A stretch of 64,000 nt of DNA from Mauremys mutica (lineage: Eukaryota > Chordata > Testudines > Geoemydidae): the NCBI RefSeq assembly GCF_020497125.1, contig NC_059073.1, positions 141,121,012 to 141,185,011 of the forward strand. The letters run 5' to 3'. Positions 1-12,124 of the stretch are shown piece by piece. Each line of letters opens with the position of its first letter. Within the stretch, counting starts at the first letter, position 1. Under the pieces are notes generated by a model. It saw only the letters and a list, made by a program, of their open reading frames with translations, did not search any database and was not told the DNA's origin. The position numbers and the translations under genes are program-made.

Positions 1-176
1 GAACAATGGAACAGGCTACCTACGGAAGTTGTGGAAGCTTCCTCACTGTAGATTTTCAAAAAGAGGCTGGATAGCCATCTGTCTTGGATAGTTAAGACAC
101 AACAAATCCGGCATCCTGGCAGAGGGCTAGGCTAGATGACCCTTGTCGTCTCTTCTAACTCTATGGCTCTATGATT
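1..176 (+). repeat. CR1 LINE 3' end fragment
   Basis: Decayed 3' end of a CR1 non-LTR retrotransposon in sense orientation. It opens with the 'ggaacaggctacc...gttgtggaagc' stretch and ends with the CR1-typical 'ggctagatgaccc' block followed by short CTATG-type terminal repeats (about 163-176). The family match is from memory of amniote CR1 tails. It is 5' truncated by the window edge. Confidence 0.85.
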
Positions 177-1245
177 AATCTTGTATTAAGATGGAGAACA
201 ACATCTTTATTGTATTAAGTAGAACTATATACTTTGTTGTACATAACCTTGTCTGATAGTATCTTTAACATGATCCACCCCATTTTATTACTTTTGCAGT
301 CTTTTTCCCCCAAGCCTTTATGGTGCACAAATACCTCCCCATGTCTTTCTGTTTCCCAAATATCACTGATGTACATGCGGCAGAGCCTAATGAGGTGCTA
401 ATATCACCATAGTATCTGTGTGTCCTTTTACAGAAGGAGAGCCAGGGCATAGAGAAATTAAGTGTATTGTCCAAGGTCACACAGGGACTGAACCACACTT
501 CCCAGACTCCCAGTCCAATTTCTTATCCACAAGACTATCATTACTCTGTAATACATATTAATGAGATTAACAGCTGTGGTCAGCTGAAAAGGGACATTGC
601 TACATCAGCAATATGGAAGCCCAGTGTTGACACTTGGAATGCATCTTGAATCTTGATTTAGTGCTGATATAATGGGCCCAAGAACTTCACTGTTTAATAT
701 TTAAGCAGAATATTTCATGCCTTGAGGTGACTAAATATGGAAGTGACAATTACAATTAAGGCTTCAGTTTTTAATCACAAGCTCTCTCCACATGACAACA
801 TGCAGACCACAGTGCTGATCAATTTATCTGCAGCTTTCCTTCTAGCATATCCCCTCTGGTAATGAACCTAGCCTTCTGCGCCTGATTTACAATAGCTGAA
901 AGCTGGAGTTCCAAGTGATCCAGTCAGCAAGCCAGGCTGGTGAGGTTGTATAAAGGTGCTTGACTTTACAATTTCTGTCTCTTCTTTTAACTAGGTCCCT
1001 TGGCTAAAGCAGTTCAGTCAATAAAAGTTTACATGTGCTAGAGGTAAAGTATTTATCTCTTTACACTCCTTGAAGTGCTTACTTCTTGTGGGCATCTGAC
1101 CTTTAGTTCAGCATTGAGAAATTATGTTAGTCAGTCCTCCAGTGAAGCAACCACTGCCAGACCTGTTCTTTTCCCGCTATCCCAATCACAGCTCTCAGCT
1201 AGGCCTCTGTTATAGCTCAAATTGACTCTATTATGTGAATTACCA
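177..1245. other. Unrecognised sequence with one MIR-like remnant
   Basis: No gene is recognised. At about 400-545 there is a weak CORE-SINE/MIR-like stretch ('ccaaggtcacacagggactgaacc'), minus-type in the MIR convention. The small open frames here lack codon conservation signs and are treated as chance. Confidence 0.5.
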
Positions 1246-1452
1246 CAGCAACTAGGAGCCCCAGTCAGACAGTGCTAGGTGATGTACAAACACAGAACAA
1301 AAATATGGTTCCAACTCTCAACGGTTTCCACTCTAAGTATAAGTGAAGAGACAGATCACAGAGTGCAAGGAAACAATGAGACGATATTGGTCAGCATGAT
1401 CGGCAATGCTCTGAGCACACCAGCAGCCTCATTGTTGGTTGTCAAGATGTTT
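1246..1452 (+). repeat. Amniote SINE-like repeat (gtgctaggtgatgtacaaac type)
   Basis: It contains the block 'aggagccccagtcagacagtgctagg', then 'tacaaacacagaacaaaaa', then 'gcaaggaaacaatgaga' and 'gcacaccagcagcct'. I remember this series as one long interspersed family of turtles and crocodilians. Relatives in this window lie near 26.03, 46.6, 47.6 and 61.4 kb. The class is not certain. Confidence 0.6.
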
Positions 1453-3320
1453 GCACACATATCTGTAAAGGAAAGTTTGAAGACAGACATCAAGGTGGAA
1501 AATGAGGAAGTGTGGCAGATGTTTACAGGGACCACCTCCCAAGCATCTGGTCTCACTGACATCTACCCCCCCTTCATGTCTATATAAAATCCTCTTCCCA
1601 AGCAACCATTTTCTTTGCCAGTTGTTTTGAACATCTCCTCCTCCCACTAGTTTCCCCCCAGCACCACATAAAGTTCAAACTTTTGATATCACCTTCAAAA
1701 GCCCTGCCCATATCTTCCCTGTCCTCTGCTCCCCCTGCTTCACCAGTGACTCTAGCCTTTTCCATCCACTTGTCAGTTGCTCACACAAACATCTGAGTCT
1801 TCTTCCAATTGCCCACAATGCTTGGAGTTCCACTGGAAGTCCCTTGCCCTCTCCTTATGCAAGTCCTGCTGAAGATCCTCCTTTGTCAGAGACCTGTAGG
1901 CTTTGAGACTTACTCTCTGAGGCACAGGACAGGCCATGTAACCTCTGTGCCTCTCTGAAGTGGAGATGGTAATTCCCTAGTTCAGAGGAGTGCTGAGAGG
2001 ATCAATTAATTAAGGTCTGTCTGTGCTTTCAATTCTTAATTGCTAATTATTATTGTCACTCGTTTTGCTTCCAATCTCTGCTGGAACCCAAAATTGCACA
2101 GGAATCCAGGAATAATAAAAAAAAAATTTTGAGCCTCATAAAAAGATCTGGCTTGAATTTGGAGAATGACTGTGGCATGGCTCTGAAATTACCTATAGGA
2201 CGAAGAACCTAAGGAAACACATTTTCAGCCAAGATGCATCACTGCCACTCCCAAGCATTCAAAAATTATCAGTTATCAGTCCCTCCCCTCCCAAAAAAAT
2301 CATGAAATTGTCTTTAAAAGATATTTTTTAAAACGCAGGGATTCTTTTTCTTTGCTTTTAATTTTTAAGACTTTAGATTACACGCAAATCACTTCAAACT
2401 TTTCACTCCAATCATGAGTTCTAGAAACTTTCATTAAACACAAAGTTTAAATGGAGACTCATGTAATCATGTAGTACCATGGTGCGGGGGGACCCCTACT
2501 TCTTAATGTCATGAGACTCACAATCAAATTGAAGGACTAATCAACACTGCAACTAATGCCTTGATCTTGCAAGTATTTGTGTGCCAGCTTAACTTAATGT
2601 TCTTGAGTAGACTATTTAAACTTCTGCATAAAGTTCAATACACATGCGTAAGTGTTTGCAGGATCCAGGCATTCATTTGGTAACTTTGAATGTTTAGAAA
2701 AATCCTGTAACATTTACACTGGGCTTCCCCCCACACTCAAAAACCCTCCTTGCAGCGGGATTCTGTGCCACTTACTTCTACAAAGATCTGTAAGCATCAA
2801 TGAGGAAAAATCCTTTCTGAATACAATTTTTCAAATGACCAGATGGCACTACCTGGAGACTGCTACTCCCAGAGTGGGACCAGTTCTTTGCCTGCATGAA
2901 GATATATTTTCAAAAGACAAAGTAAGCAAATCATCATGAAACAAGTTTGTTTTTTGGGGGAAAAAGGCTGCCTTTCTCCCTATGGATAAATGATGCTTTA
3001 AGCAATGGCCCATGAGTAAAAGAAAAAAAATTGATTTTCCCCTCCACGCCTTTAAAAAGACATCTATTGAAACATAAAAACCCTTCAAGCCCATTTAACC
3101 TTCCTGCCTCCTCTAAACAAAAATAACCTTGTTTAAACATGGTTGGGACTAAACATAATATAACAGGGGCTTCTTGCTTATTTGAATAGGGAAACATACC
3201 ACAGTCTTGTTGGAGAACTAGGTTTTACCACTGGTGGTTGGATGCACAGGTTAAGACACTATTAGATGCTTATATGGTCCCCATTACTTTAGTAACTGAG
3301 CCCCTCACAATCTTTAATTA
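1453..3320. other. No recognised feature
   Basis: Mostly AT-rich unique-looking sequence with T/A homopolymer runs. No gene or clear repeat is seen. A MIR-like scrap may lie at 1915-1985. Overlapping open frames on both strands are short and unconvincing. Confidence 0.5.
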
Positions 3321-3652
3321 TAGAATCATAGGGCTGGAAGCAGACACAATCCAGGCCTGCCAATAGTAGGGGGACAGTGTGTGGGGGGAGTCGGCTTCAG
3401 CAGTGTTATTGAACATACTAGTCCATGTGAGCATGTTCAGGAGTATAAGCCAAGCAGCAAATCAAGGGGAGGGAGGGGCGGACATGACCTTGAAGCCCCA
3501 CTCTCCTTGCATCACCTTTAGCTGGAAGGGACCTCAAGAAATCATCTAGTCCAGACCTCTGTGCTGAAGCAGGGTTAAATATGCCTAGACAACCCCGACA
3601 GATGTTTGTCAAACCTGTTATAAAAAACTTCCAGTGACTGGACTTACTTAAT
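3321..3652 (-). repeat. CR1 3' end fragment, antisense, interrupted
   Basis: Two pieces of a CR1 3' end in reverse orientation: 'tagaatcatagggctggaag' at about 3321 and 'ggaagggacctcaagaaatc' with 'atctagtccagacctc' at 3526-3560. About 170 bp of unrelated sequence separates them, which suggests either an insertion or two independent fragments. Confidence 0.7.
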
Positions 3653-3659
3653 GTATTTA

Positions 3660-3835
3660 TCCTCACCCTTGTGAGGTTGGGGAGTGGTATTATCCCCATT
3701 TTAAAGATGAGGAACTGAGGTACAGAGGGGCCAAGTAACTTGCCCAAGGTCACACAAGAAACCTGTGGTAGGGCAGGTAATGGAACCTGGGTGTCCCTGA
3801 ATACCAGGCTACCACCCTTACCACTGGACCATCCT
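3660..3835 (-). repeat. MIR/CORE-SINE-like repeat
   Basis: It carries the reverse-complement MIR-type series 'ccccattttaaagatgagg', 'aactgaggtacagagg', 'cttgcccaaggtcacac' and a terminal 'ccactggaccatcctt'. These blocks in this order are characteristic of CORE-SINEs. They account for the open frames that overlap them. Confidence 0.65.
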
Positions 3836-3908
3836 TCTTCTGATTGGCAGCCTCTAGGCACTACTGCAACACAAGTAATTAATAACTGTCTAAAATGGTT
3901 TGCACATG

Positions 3909-3915
<7 letters not shown>

Positions 3916-3955
<40 letters not shown>
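3916..3955. repeat. (AC)n dinucleotide microsatellite
   Basis: About 20 uninterrupted AC units preceded by a T run. Read in frame on the minus strand it gives a Cys-Val repeat, which explains a spurious 200-residue open frame over it. Likely length-polymorphic. Confidence 0.97.
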
Positions 3956-3957
<2 letters not shown>

Positions 3958-5426
3958 CATGTTAGATGATTTGAGCACAACTTCTAACCACAACAAGAAT
4001 GAAACGTGATCGCAGGTATGTAACTCCAGCATGCTATTTAAGTGCAGTGATCTGGCGCATGGGCAGACCGGAAAAAAAAAATCTCATGAAGACGCTTTGC
4101 CCCTAGCTCCCAGATGGCTATTTCTTGCAGCAACATCTGACATTTTCCAACTCTTTACAGTGCGATTACTGTGTAACTTCAGGAATTGTTCTTTTCATGC
4201 TTCTCTGACAGTTTGAGTCCGGCTACTTGAAAATAACTCAGCTGAGCCCTATGGTGTGTATAGCACAGATAAGCAAATTCAGGACAGCTTGAGTCCTGTA
4301 GAAAGTACACCAGACAGGCTATTTAAGCAGTGTATTTTGGGACAATAGTGAGAGGGCTATTTTCAAAGCTGGGGCTAGTATACCAGTAATTCCCATCCAT
4401 GCTGACACTTGGCTGGTTGAGACTGGTGCAGGGGGATAACACACAGCAGTTAGTCTTTGCTTTAAGAAAGTCTTAATCCAAAACAAGACTGTAATGGCAG
4501 CATGCTGTTAGGAGCACTTTTGTGTGTGAACTCAAGGTGTGACAGATGTCCTACTGGTACCAAATGGTGCTTAGCAAGCTAAAATCCTCTTGTATAAGCA
4601 AAACCAAAGGGGTTAAAGGCAAAATCCTCTTAACTTGGATTTCAATTGGAGCACAATAATGTGTTAACCTGAGGCCCATCAGTAGCAAAAGTGGAGACAG
4701 AACCCAAATGTCCTGATTTGCAGTCCCTCATGTTCATATGCCTGCTAGACAATATTTCCTTCCCCAGCATCTGTACTGGTATGCTTAAATTCACATAGCA
4801 AAGACAAGCATGAATTGTTCAAGACAGGAACCAGCAAGGAATGTGACAGGTGACTTTGGTTACTATTCAGACTGAGCATAATAATGAAGCTAGGGCTGAA
4901 AAAGGTCCACAGATAATTTCCCTCTACAGGAATAGTACTGTTGAGTTAGAAATAGGTCATCCTGATATTGTTCAGTTTGGAAGACAGCATCTTGGTTGGA
5001 GACGTCTAATCACTAATTTATAATGGCAAGAAATAATGGATAATTCATAGGGGATAATTGTGCCTTCTCTCCTAGCATATTTAAAACCACGGGCTTCTTC
5101 TCTTGATAAATGAGAACAATGTTATCTAAAAAGGAATAAAATAAAATAATTCATATGCACAGTTGCAGAGTAATTAAATGTGTTTTATATGGGTGGATTG
5201 TGGGGACGAGGGGGGGTGGGGAGTCCTCTCGATAACTGTGCAGTGCAGACTGCTCTTAAAAAAACATAAACACATCTCTGGTACAAAGAGCCTGTAAGTT
5301 TAACTTAGAACAATAATGGAGAGAAATCAGTTAGCAATTACCTCTCTTGTGAAGGTGCATCCCTCTAAAACTATTATGTACCTGTGAACTGAAAACAGGG
5401 TCAGAAATTCAGTATTAATAGTAGAG
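3956..5426. other. No recognised feature
   Basis: No gene or well-defined repeat is seen. A G-rich run lies at about 5207-5222 and a short AATAAAATAAAAT stretch at about 5136. Confidence 0.5.
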
Positions 5427-5870
5427 CTAGTTGGAAAACTTTGACAGAGCCAGTTTTGGTCAGAAAATGCAGTTCTGTCAAAGTCAAAATGCTTTGCAAA
5501 ATGCGTTGTTGATTTTGCTGACATTTTGTTTCAGAGAAAAAGAAAAAAAAATTCCAACAATGGTTTCTCAGACTGCAGTATGTGCTACTCTGTTCTTAAT
5601 GCTGCATAGGGAATAATCTAGGAACACTTTCCCGAGAACAGGCTGTTTTCATTCCAATTCCTCATTTCAATTTTTAAAAGAAAATGTATAATCTTATATA
5701 TGAACATAAAAAGGTCAAAACTGGAAAGAAGTGTTTCAATTTTGTCCAACGTTTTGACTGATAGATCAGAAATTAATTTTTTTAAGATTTCCCCCCCACA
5801 CTTGAGAATTTCCATAATTTCTGGTTTTGTTCTGAATTGGAATAGCACCAAATTTTAAAATCTCAAAATC
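5427..5870. repeat. AT-rich interspersed repeat (ttgacaaaatg / gaaaa-rich family)
   Basis: Starts at 'agctagttggaaaactttgac' and is dominated by alternating 'tttgac', 'gtcaaaa' and 'gaaaa' words on both strands. A second block of the same style lies at 6795-7215, ending 'ctcaaccagttttaat', the reverse of this start. This suggests an unclassified family with inverted ends. Confidence 0.45.
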
Positions 5871-6794
5871 CTTCTCAAAATGAAATCTCCTCTCTCCAAA
5901 TAAGCTCTATTATTTACCGTACGATTGGCACTGTACAAACACAACTTCCATAGTCTCTTGATCCTCTTCCATATTTCCATCTTCCAAATCATATTAAATC
6001 ATTTCTTAATGCTACTCCCCCACAGAAACAACTTCTGTCATGGCTCTATGGGGTGGTAAAAATGCCCACAACTGACCTATACAGCGTTCTCATCACTGCC
6101 ACCATCAGCAGAGCTGAATTGGGGGATTCCAGCCATGGGAATTTTTACCATAAAAGGTTATTGGAGAGTCCCCTCCCCATCCTTGATACTCCATCTCTGA
6201 TCTCACACCAGTTTTACACTGGTACAATGTAGTTGAACTTAATGCCGATACTCCTGATTTACTCTATCATAGGAAACAGAATGAGGCATGATGTTGCTTA
6301 ATCCATTAATTGAAGTGTTCTCCTTGTCTTATATCAACTATATGCAATTGCTCTAAGAATCCCAAGTGCAATCTCTGGCTTGGTCCTCTGTTGCTCAGTT
6401 TCAGAGAAACATCCATTTGGAATTCCCTTCTATTGACTATACAAGTATTGCAAGTCATAAGAATTAAATTCCGACTGACTAGAGAACTGAAAGTGATGCA
6501 AAGTTGATTTTGAATCTTTATTTGCTGTGGGATTGTGATAATGGTGTAAGTACACACTGCTGCCTTCTCTTGTCAGACCCAGCTCCTGTTCTGCAATAAG
6601 ATGTTTCACTTCTGCGGACATTTTCTAGTTAAATATTTAAAACAAGTACAGAGGGGCTGATTTCTACACTACAATAGAAACTGGTAGTTTGAAACATGTA
6701 GTCTGCAATTCCCTATATTGTAGAAGTGTAACTCCAGTGCAATATATACATACACAGTCTCTCTACAGACAAGACCCTGAACACCTAATTAAAC
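5871..6794. other. No recognised feature
   Basis: No gene is seen. A short palindromic stretch of the 'ctcacaccagttttacactgg' kind (about 6200-6230) may be a foldback scrap. Confidence 0.45.
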
Positions 6795-7215
6795 AAACAG
6801 CTAATAAAGATGCTCAAATATTTTGAAATTTTGATTTCGATTTTTAAAAATGAAAAGAGCAAAAATGGTTTTGTACAAAAAAACTTTGTCAAAAGATGGA
6901 GTTTAATCAAAAATGAATGTTTTCACAACAGATTATTTTCAATTAAAATAGGCGGATAGTCACTGAAAAACTAAACCCAAAGCCTGGATATTTGTTTTTA
7001 ATAGGAAACGTGTTTTCATGTGAAAGCTTTTTGGGCTTTGGCAACTGCAAAACAAAAATTGTTTGGTTTTTCAACAAACACTCGATTTAAAAAATATTTG
7101 TGCACGTCTGTCTGTATATACACACACACAGAAAATGGCCAAGGAAAACCAAAAACATCTCACAAAAGTTTGACAAAACACTAAAATAAACATTTCTCAA
7201 CCAGTTTTAATCACA
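6795..7215. repeat. AT-rich interspersed repeat, second block
   Basis: Same word usage as 5427-5870 (gaaatttt, tttgtcaaaag, aaaaatgaatg), ending in 'caaccagttttaat'. A short (AC)n run lies at about 7119-7130. Unclassified. Confidence 0.4.
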
Positions 7216-8141
7216 TGTACCAAATTCTTTCACACCTGAGCCCAATTTATCCTGAATGTTACTTTATTGACATCAGTGGCATTACAGTCCTGTGTCTCCA
7301 TGCATCCGTGTGCCAGGACAAACAGAAGGGAGGTGGCTTGTGCCTCTCTGCACCCTATGCTGCCAGGGACGGGTTGGGCCTATGAGCCTTGCGGAACATA
7401 GGAACTCCCCAGCTAGATCTTCTCCTGCTCCACAATGCCCTGGCTTTTGGGGCAAACGGGGGGAGGAAGGGGGGGGGGGGAGAAGAGGAGACTAAAAGAG
7501 CAGAACTAGCATAGCTGGCTCTGAATCAACAGAAGAGACCTATGTTATACCGATACGTTCTAGGGACGGGTTTACTGTCCATTTACAGTCACTGACTCCC
7601 ACCCTTTCCATTGCCATAGGGCTGGACAAACTGCTAGACACGAGCCACTCATGTGGCACTGCTATTGACATCAGTATGAGTTTGCCTGAGTAATGGCTGC
7701 AGGATTTGAGCACGTGTTTTGGAGAAAAGGGATGATCCATGGAGAGAACAACAAAACAAAACTATGAGCAGGTGGAAATGTATGGGGTCTATGGCATGCG
7801 GGAAACTGCCTAAATCTGCAAGTAAGGGACTGATCTTTAGGAGTGAAATTCAGCCCTGTGCATCATCTAAGTCTCATTTATGCTGATCCTCTTAACAGGG
7901 GCAAAATTTCACCCTAGGACTATTTGGACCAGATCAGAAAGCCATATTAACGTCAGTACATCACACTTGCTGTGAAAGGGTGTCCCTAGCATATGCTGAC
8001 CATCACTGAAAGTCCTGTTGCTGTGGTGCATCCTTCTCTAAGAAATTGCCCTGATGGATGGGAAGAGCAGTGAGATTAGACCTCCAGGGGCTGCCTAGAG
8101 AGGCATCCCTCAATCAGCTGCAGGCAAGAATCAGTAAGAGT
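7216..8141. other. Unrecognised sequence, includes poly-G run
   Basis: No gene is seen. A G-rich purine run lies at about 7456-7490. The right end (8134-8141) is the left 8-bp target duplication of the next element. Confidence 0.5.
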
Positions 8142-8403
8142 CAAGGGCGGCTCTAGGTATTTTGCCGCCCCAAGCACGGCAGGCAGGCTGCCTTCGGCGG
8201 TTTGCCTGCGGGAGGTCCCCGGTCCAGCGGATTCGGCGGCACCCTTGCGGGAGATCCGCCAAAGCTGCGGGACCAGCAGACCCACCACAGGCATGCCGCT
8301 GAAGGCAACCTGCCTGCCGCCCTCGCGGCGACCGGCAGAGCGCCCCCCGTGGCTTGCCGCCCCAGGCACGCGCTTGGTGTGCTGGTGCCTGGAGCCGCCC
8401 CTG
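8142..8403. mobile_element. hAT-like nonautonomous DNA transposon (262 bp)
   Basis: Bounded by inverted ends: 'caagggcggctctagg' on the left and 'cctggagccgcccctg' on the right. It is flanked by a perfect 8-bp duplication GTAAGAGT (8134-8141 and 8404-8411). An 8-bp TSD with ends close to CAGGG is the hAT signature. The GC-rich interior encodes nothing believable. Three relatives are at 13527, 22335 and 30738. Family name not known to me. Confidence 0.85.
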
Positions 8404-9779
8404 GTAAGAGTTGCTCCTCCAGCACCTAGAAGGGGCGAGAGCAGGTAGAGGCCAATCAGGGCTCAGCAGACCAGATAAAAAGGGGGGCTGCCCCTCAACA
8501 AAGGGCTAATTCTAGGTAAAATCAGGACAGAAAAGCTCTCCCTATAACTCAAGTAACTTGGTTTGGTCAGGGGCCAAAGCTTTACAGAATTTGCCTTGGA
8601 CCTCTGTGAAGGACTATTTTTTATGTTATGGAGTTCAGTGCGTAAGTGGTTATTTTGACTTCAGTGATAATTTCTTCTCTGTGAAACCTGATGTGAGCCT
8701 GCTCCGTGGGGTGTCTGCCTCAAGGAAACCCTTGACACTTGCCCTGATGCTGCCCTCAAAGAGGCCAACCTGGTGCATAAAACCCACATTATCCTTAGCA
8801 ACCTTTCACTTTGCTAACCAGGTTTTTTCAAACCACATAAACGCCTGTCCTAAAATAGAAGCAGGCTGCAAAGATCACACTGTGAAATACATTTGTTTCT
8901 GCTTTGTACTTTGTAGTGCTTTGCAGTTCATTTATTAAGATTCCTTTAATTATGTCGGGTGTGAAATAATTCTGGTGTAATAGGCTACTTCGTGCTATAA
9001 TTTTTTTCCCTTTTGCCCATTCTCCTGTGAAATGTTATATTATAAACTTTTTTAAAAAAATCATTCAAGCCTTACAAATGTTTAGAGGAAAATTTGCTCA
9101 GGGCTTTTTTTGTTTTGTTTTTTTTGGGGGGAGGTGGGGCGGGAGAAGGATAAGCAGAGAGCAACCTTAAAAGAAAAGATAATTTCATTTGTATTTAATA
9201 CCCAGCTTCCTCTTCCCTCTAACCTACAAATGCTGACCTTAATTACTCCCACAAATCTGATTAGACTTGTTAACTTCAGTCATTTCAATAATTAAGAAGG
9301 TGAATGAAGAAACAAGTGAACTCTAAGCAATTGTCCTCTGAGCTCCAATAATTGCCAGTTTAATAAATTTTGGCAGGAGTATGTGTTTTCGCTGCATGAA
9401 CTTTGAGGCACACAAAGCTGAATTAAGCTTGGCAGACTTTCAAGAAATCCTCAAGGAAACTCTGAAACGGAAGCTTACCTTAGATTTGACTTGATTTCTT
9501 TAGTGCAATACAGTAGATTACATGATGATTATGCAAAGCTGCTACATAATAGAAAACCCTGCATGGCTATAATCACCTTTCTGGGTACTCCAAAGAAATA
9601 CAGTGTGTCCAAATGCAAATTCTCAGTTTAGAAGAAATCACTGGGTGGGGTATCACTACAGTGGTAAGAATGTTTTGTTTCTACCTTTGAGGTTCAACAT
9701 ACATTATAAAAATCAGCCTCCCATGAAGGCATGACAAAGCAGCAGGAGAAACACACTAACTTTTGTCTCTGAAAACAGA
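8404..9779. other. Unrecognised; possible LTR scrap at the left edge
   Basis: At 8440-8500 the text 'ccaatcagggctcagcagacc' plus 'agataaaaagg' resembles the promoter part of the LTR-like unit at 56603, so the hAT-like element may have landed in an older LTR scrap. A 126-codon open frame at 8558-8938 uses a non-ATG start and has no recognisable domain; I do not call it a gene. The rest is AT-rich. Confidence 0.4.
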
Positions 9780-9859
9780 ACCAGATTCTCAACTGGTATA
9801 AACTGAGATGTAAGCTCTATTGACTTTCAGTGAAACTAGGTTGATTTATACCATCTGGT
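9780..9859. repeat. Short foldback repeat (accagattct family)
   Basis: About 80 bp. The left arm 'accagattctcaactggtat' is mirrored by the right arm 'tttataccatctggt'. Similar miniature palindromes occur at 49914, 52847 and about 9990-10080. They look like a small nonautonomous inverted-repeat family without coding capacity. Confidence 0.6.
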
Positions 9860-9989
9860 TGTCTGATGTACTAGTTCAAATTTGGGATGTACTAAAATAT
9901 ATGTATATGAATGAATGAAATCAGAACCCTGAAATATTCACCCTTTTTTAGAATTGTGAAATGTTCTGAGGTCTTTTCAGCCTCTGACT

Positions 9990-10082
9990 CCTGATTCTGA
10001 TCTCACTTATCTCAGTGTAATTCCATTCACTTCAACTGACACCTGATTTACACCAACGTGCGTAGAAAATCTGTCACCTGGT
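9990..10082. repeat. Short foldback repeat, degraded
   Basis: 'cctgattctgatctcactta' on the left, and 'tgatttacaccaacg' with 'aaaatctgtcacctgg' on the right, are imperfect counterparts of the 80-bp foldback family described at 9780. Confidence 0.4.
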
Positions 10083-11728
10083 TTCTAACCAAGGACCAGT
10101 AATGGAAACAAGTTAAACATTGTTTTCTTCAAATGTAAATGAACCACATTCTGGGTCTGAGTCTATAGCCACTCACACCAGTGCAAAGTGGATGTAAAAT
10201 GCTACCACATCAGAGTACTGGCAGATTTGCAGGGGTGTAAATGACAACACAAAGTGCCGGGCAACAAATAATTAGGGCTCATTCATTCAAGATAGGGAGC
10301 ATCTAGCTATGATTTGTCACAGAGAGAAAGCTGTGCTCAAGTGTCCTCCTGCCATACATGTATGATACTTTCTGTGTTGGTTTGGAACTGAAGAATAAAT
10401 GCACACCTGCTGAAATGGAAACAACCTGTGAGGGTTTGGTGAGGGGACCACAAGAACAGGCTAGGCAGTGGTACTCACAGGGCAGGAGAAGACCTGTCCT
10501 GTGACATGATTCATATAGCAACGCAAAGGCAGAAATAGGTTCCCCACTACCTTGCGCAGTTACACCTGTGGAAAGTGACTGCAAGAAACTACCAGTCTGA
10601 GCTGGTTGTTTATATCTATTTTGCAGTAAGGATTCAGGCTCCCGGAGCTGATAGTAAGGCTATGAAAACATGCTTAGAGTTTTATTGTCAAACTTCAAAG
10701 AAATAAGGACCTCAAAAGTGGAAGGAAGAGCAAAGTACACCAATACTTCAAATCCCTCTTTTACTGCAACATAAAATGGCCATCCAGTGCAGCACTATCG
10801 TAAAATTAAATCATTCCCGCTTGTCATTTTGTATGGTCTATACCTCAGATTAAAAACTACATGGCAAAATGTAATTTCCTAAACTGAGGGTATAAGAGGA
10901 ATTTGAAATATCTTCCTTTGCCATGTCTGCTCAGTTCTATATCCTCATGGTAATAAAGCAACAGTCACAGTTGGGTAGAATTTAGCACTGCTGTCTGCCT
11001 CGAGGGTACAAGCTACACTTGTCCTAACAGCGCGGAGGGAAACAGCAGCAAGTGACAATTACAGTAACACACCAAGGTTATTTTTTTTCCCCTTCAGAGA
11101 ACTCCTGGAAAAGCTGCTTTTTGGAAGATGAAAACTTTCTAATTTTAAAGTTAAGAAAAATGAGAATCGCTTTTTCCCATTCCAGCCCCCATGCCCTAAG
11201 AACATGAATCTCATTGTGATCATTCAAGAGCAGATGCACTATAAGAATCAAAGGTCAGCTGATCCCCCAAAGCATGTCAGAATGGCAAAACATAGGTGAC
11301 ACTCCATGACTATTGTTACTAAGCCTTTCTTCTTAATACAATACTGACCATTTTAACCAGACTATACTTTGTTACCATGAAATTCACCCTTGAGTAGGAG
11401 GCTAGCATGAAGTCTAACCATCAGTTAGGTCCTATCTAAGCCCTATTTTTATGGGTGCCATATAAATACACAGATAGACAGCAGTCTGAATTAGCTGGTT
11501 TCTACCCAAAATGCCATATTTCAATGCGCTTACTATGGGGATGGGCAGTAGTAACTATTCTGTATTGCACAGGACTCTGTAAACATCTAACAACCCAGCT
11601 AGCTACACTAGGGGTTTGTTCCTGGATAACTGGATGTTGCAAATCTTCTTTTACATGTAAGCAACAGCAGGACCAGGCAGGGTGCCAGAAATGTCACATC
11701 AGCAGGTATGGAAGCCCAGCTGATATAA
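10083..11728. other. No recognised feature
   Basis: About 1.6 kb with no gene and no repeat that I can name. The open frames here are short, unsupported and without domain-like sequence. Confidence 0.5.
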
Positions 11729-11798
11729 GGCCTGATTCAAAGCCCCTGAAGTCAGTGGAAAGATTCCTGTTGACATCAGTGGGCTTTGAGTCAGAGCC
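11729..11798. repeat. 70-bp foldback repeat
   Basis: Arms 'ggcctgattcaaagccc' and 'gggctttgagtcagagcc' are near-perfect inverted copies around a short 'aagtcagtgg...ttgacatcag' core that also folds. Pieces of a similar unit occur near 54440-54513. Confidence 0.65.
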
Positions 11799-11975
11799 AT
11801 GGTTCCTGAAGGCCAGTGTAAAATGCTTTAGTGCTCTCACACCACCAATCTGTGTTGAAAGTGACTAAGTTGGTACTTAGAAAGGTCATGAAAATGACCA
11901 ATTAAAATAGAATTTGATATGCCTAAAAACGCCCCATAGAAGGTGAAATATATCACCAAGTACAGTATCTGAAAA

Positions 11976-12123
11976 GGCATGATTCTCATTTACAATAAAT
12001 CCCCATTACACTGTTGTGGCAGTGTAAAGGGGCTTTAAAATGAGAGCAAATGTAATTTAGGCTCACCTTAAATCCCTGTGCCAGAGTGGTGCAAAGGGCC
12101 TTGGTGTAAATTAGAACCAGACC
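11976..12123. repeat. 148-bp inverted-repeat element
   Basis: Left arm 'ggcatgattctcatttaca' and right arm 'tgtaaattagaaccagacc' form imperfect terminal inverted repeats. The interior is 'gtgtaaaggggctttaaa'. A relative sits at 61145-61292 in degraded form, and a half copy precedes the CR1 piece at about 14890. Confidence 0.55.
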
Positions 12124-12124
12124 C

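Noticed and set aside
3418..4032. 204-codon open frame on minus with a Cys-Val run
   Set aside because: It is created by reading through the (AC)n microsatellite and a MIR-like SINE. No domain.
8558..8938. 126-codon open frame on plus
   Set aside because: Non-ATG start, no domain, no splice context or neighbours supporting a gene.
11455..11868. 137-codon open frame on plus
   Set aside because: Overlaps a foldback repeat and lacks any recognisable domain; the translation looks like chance sequence.
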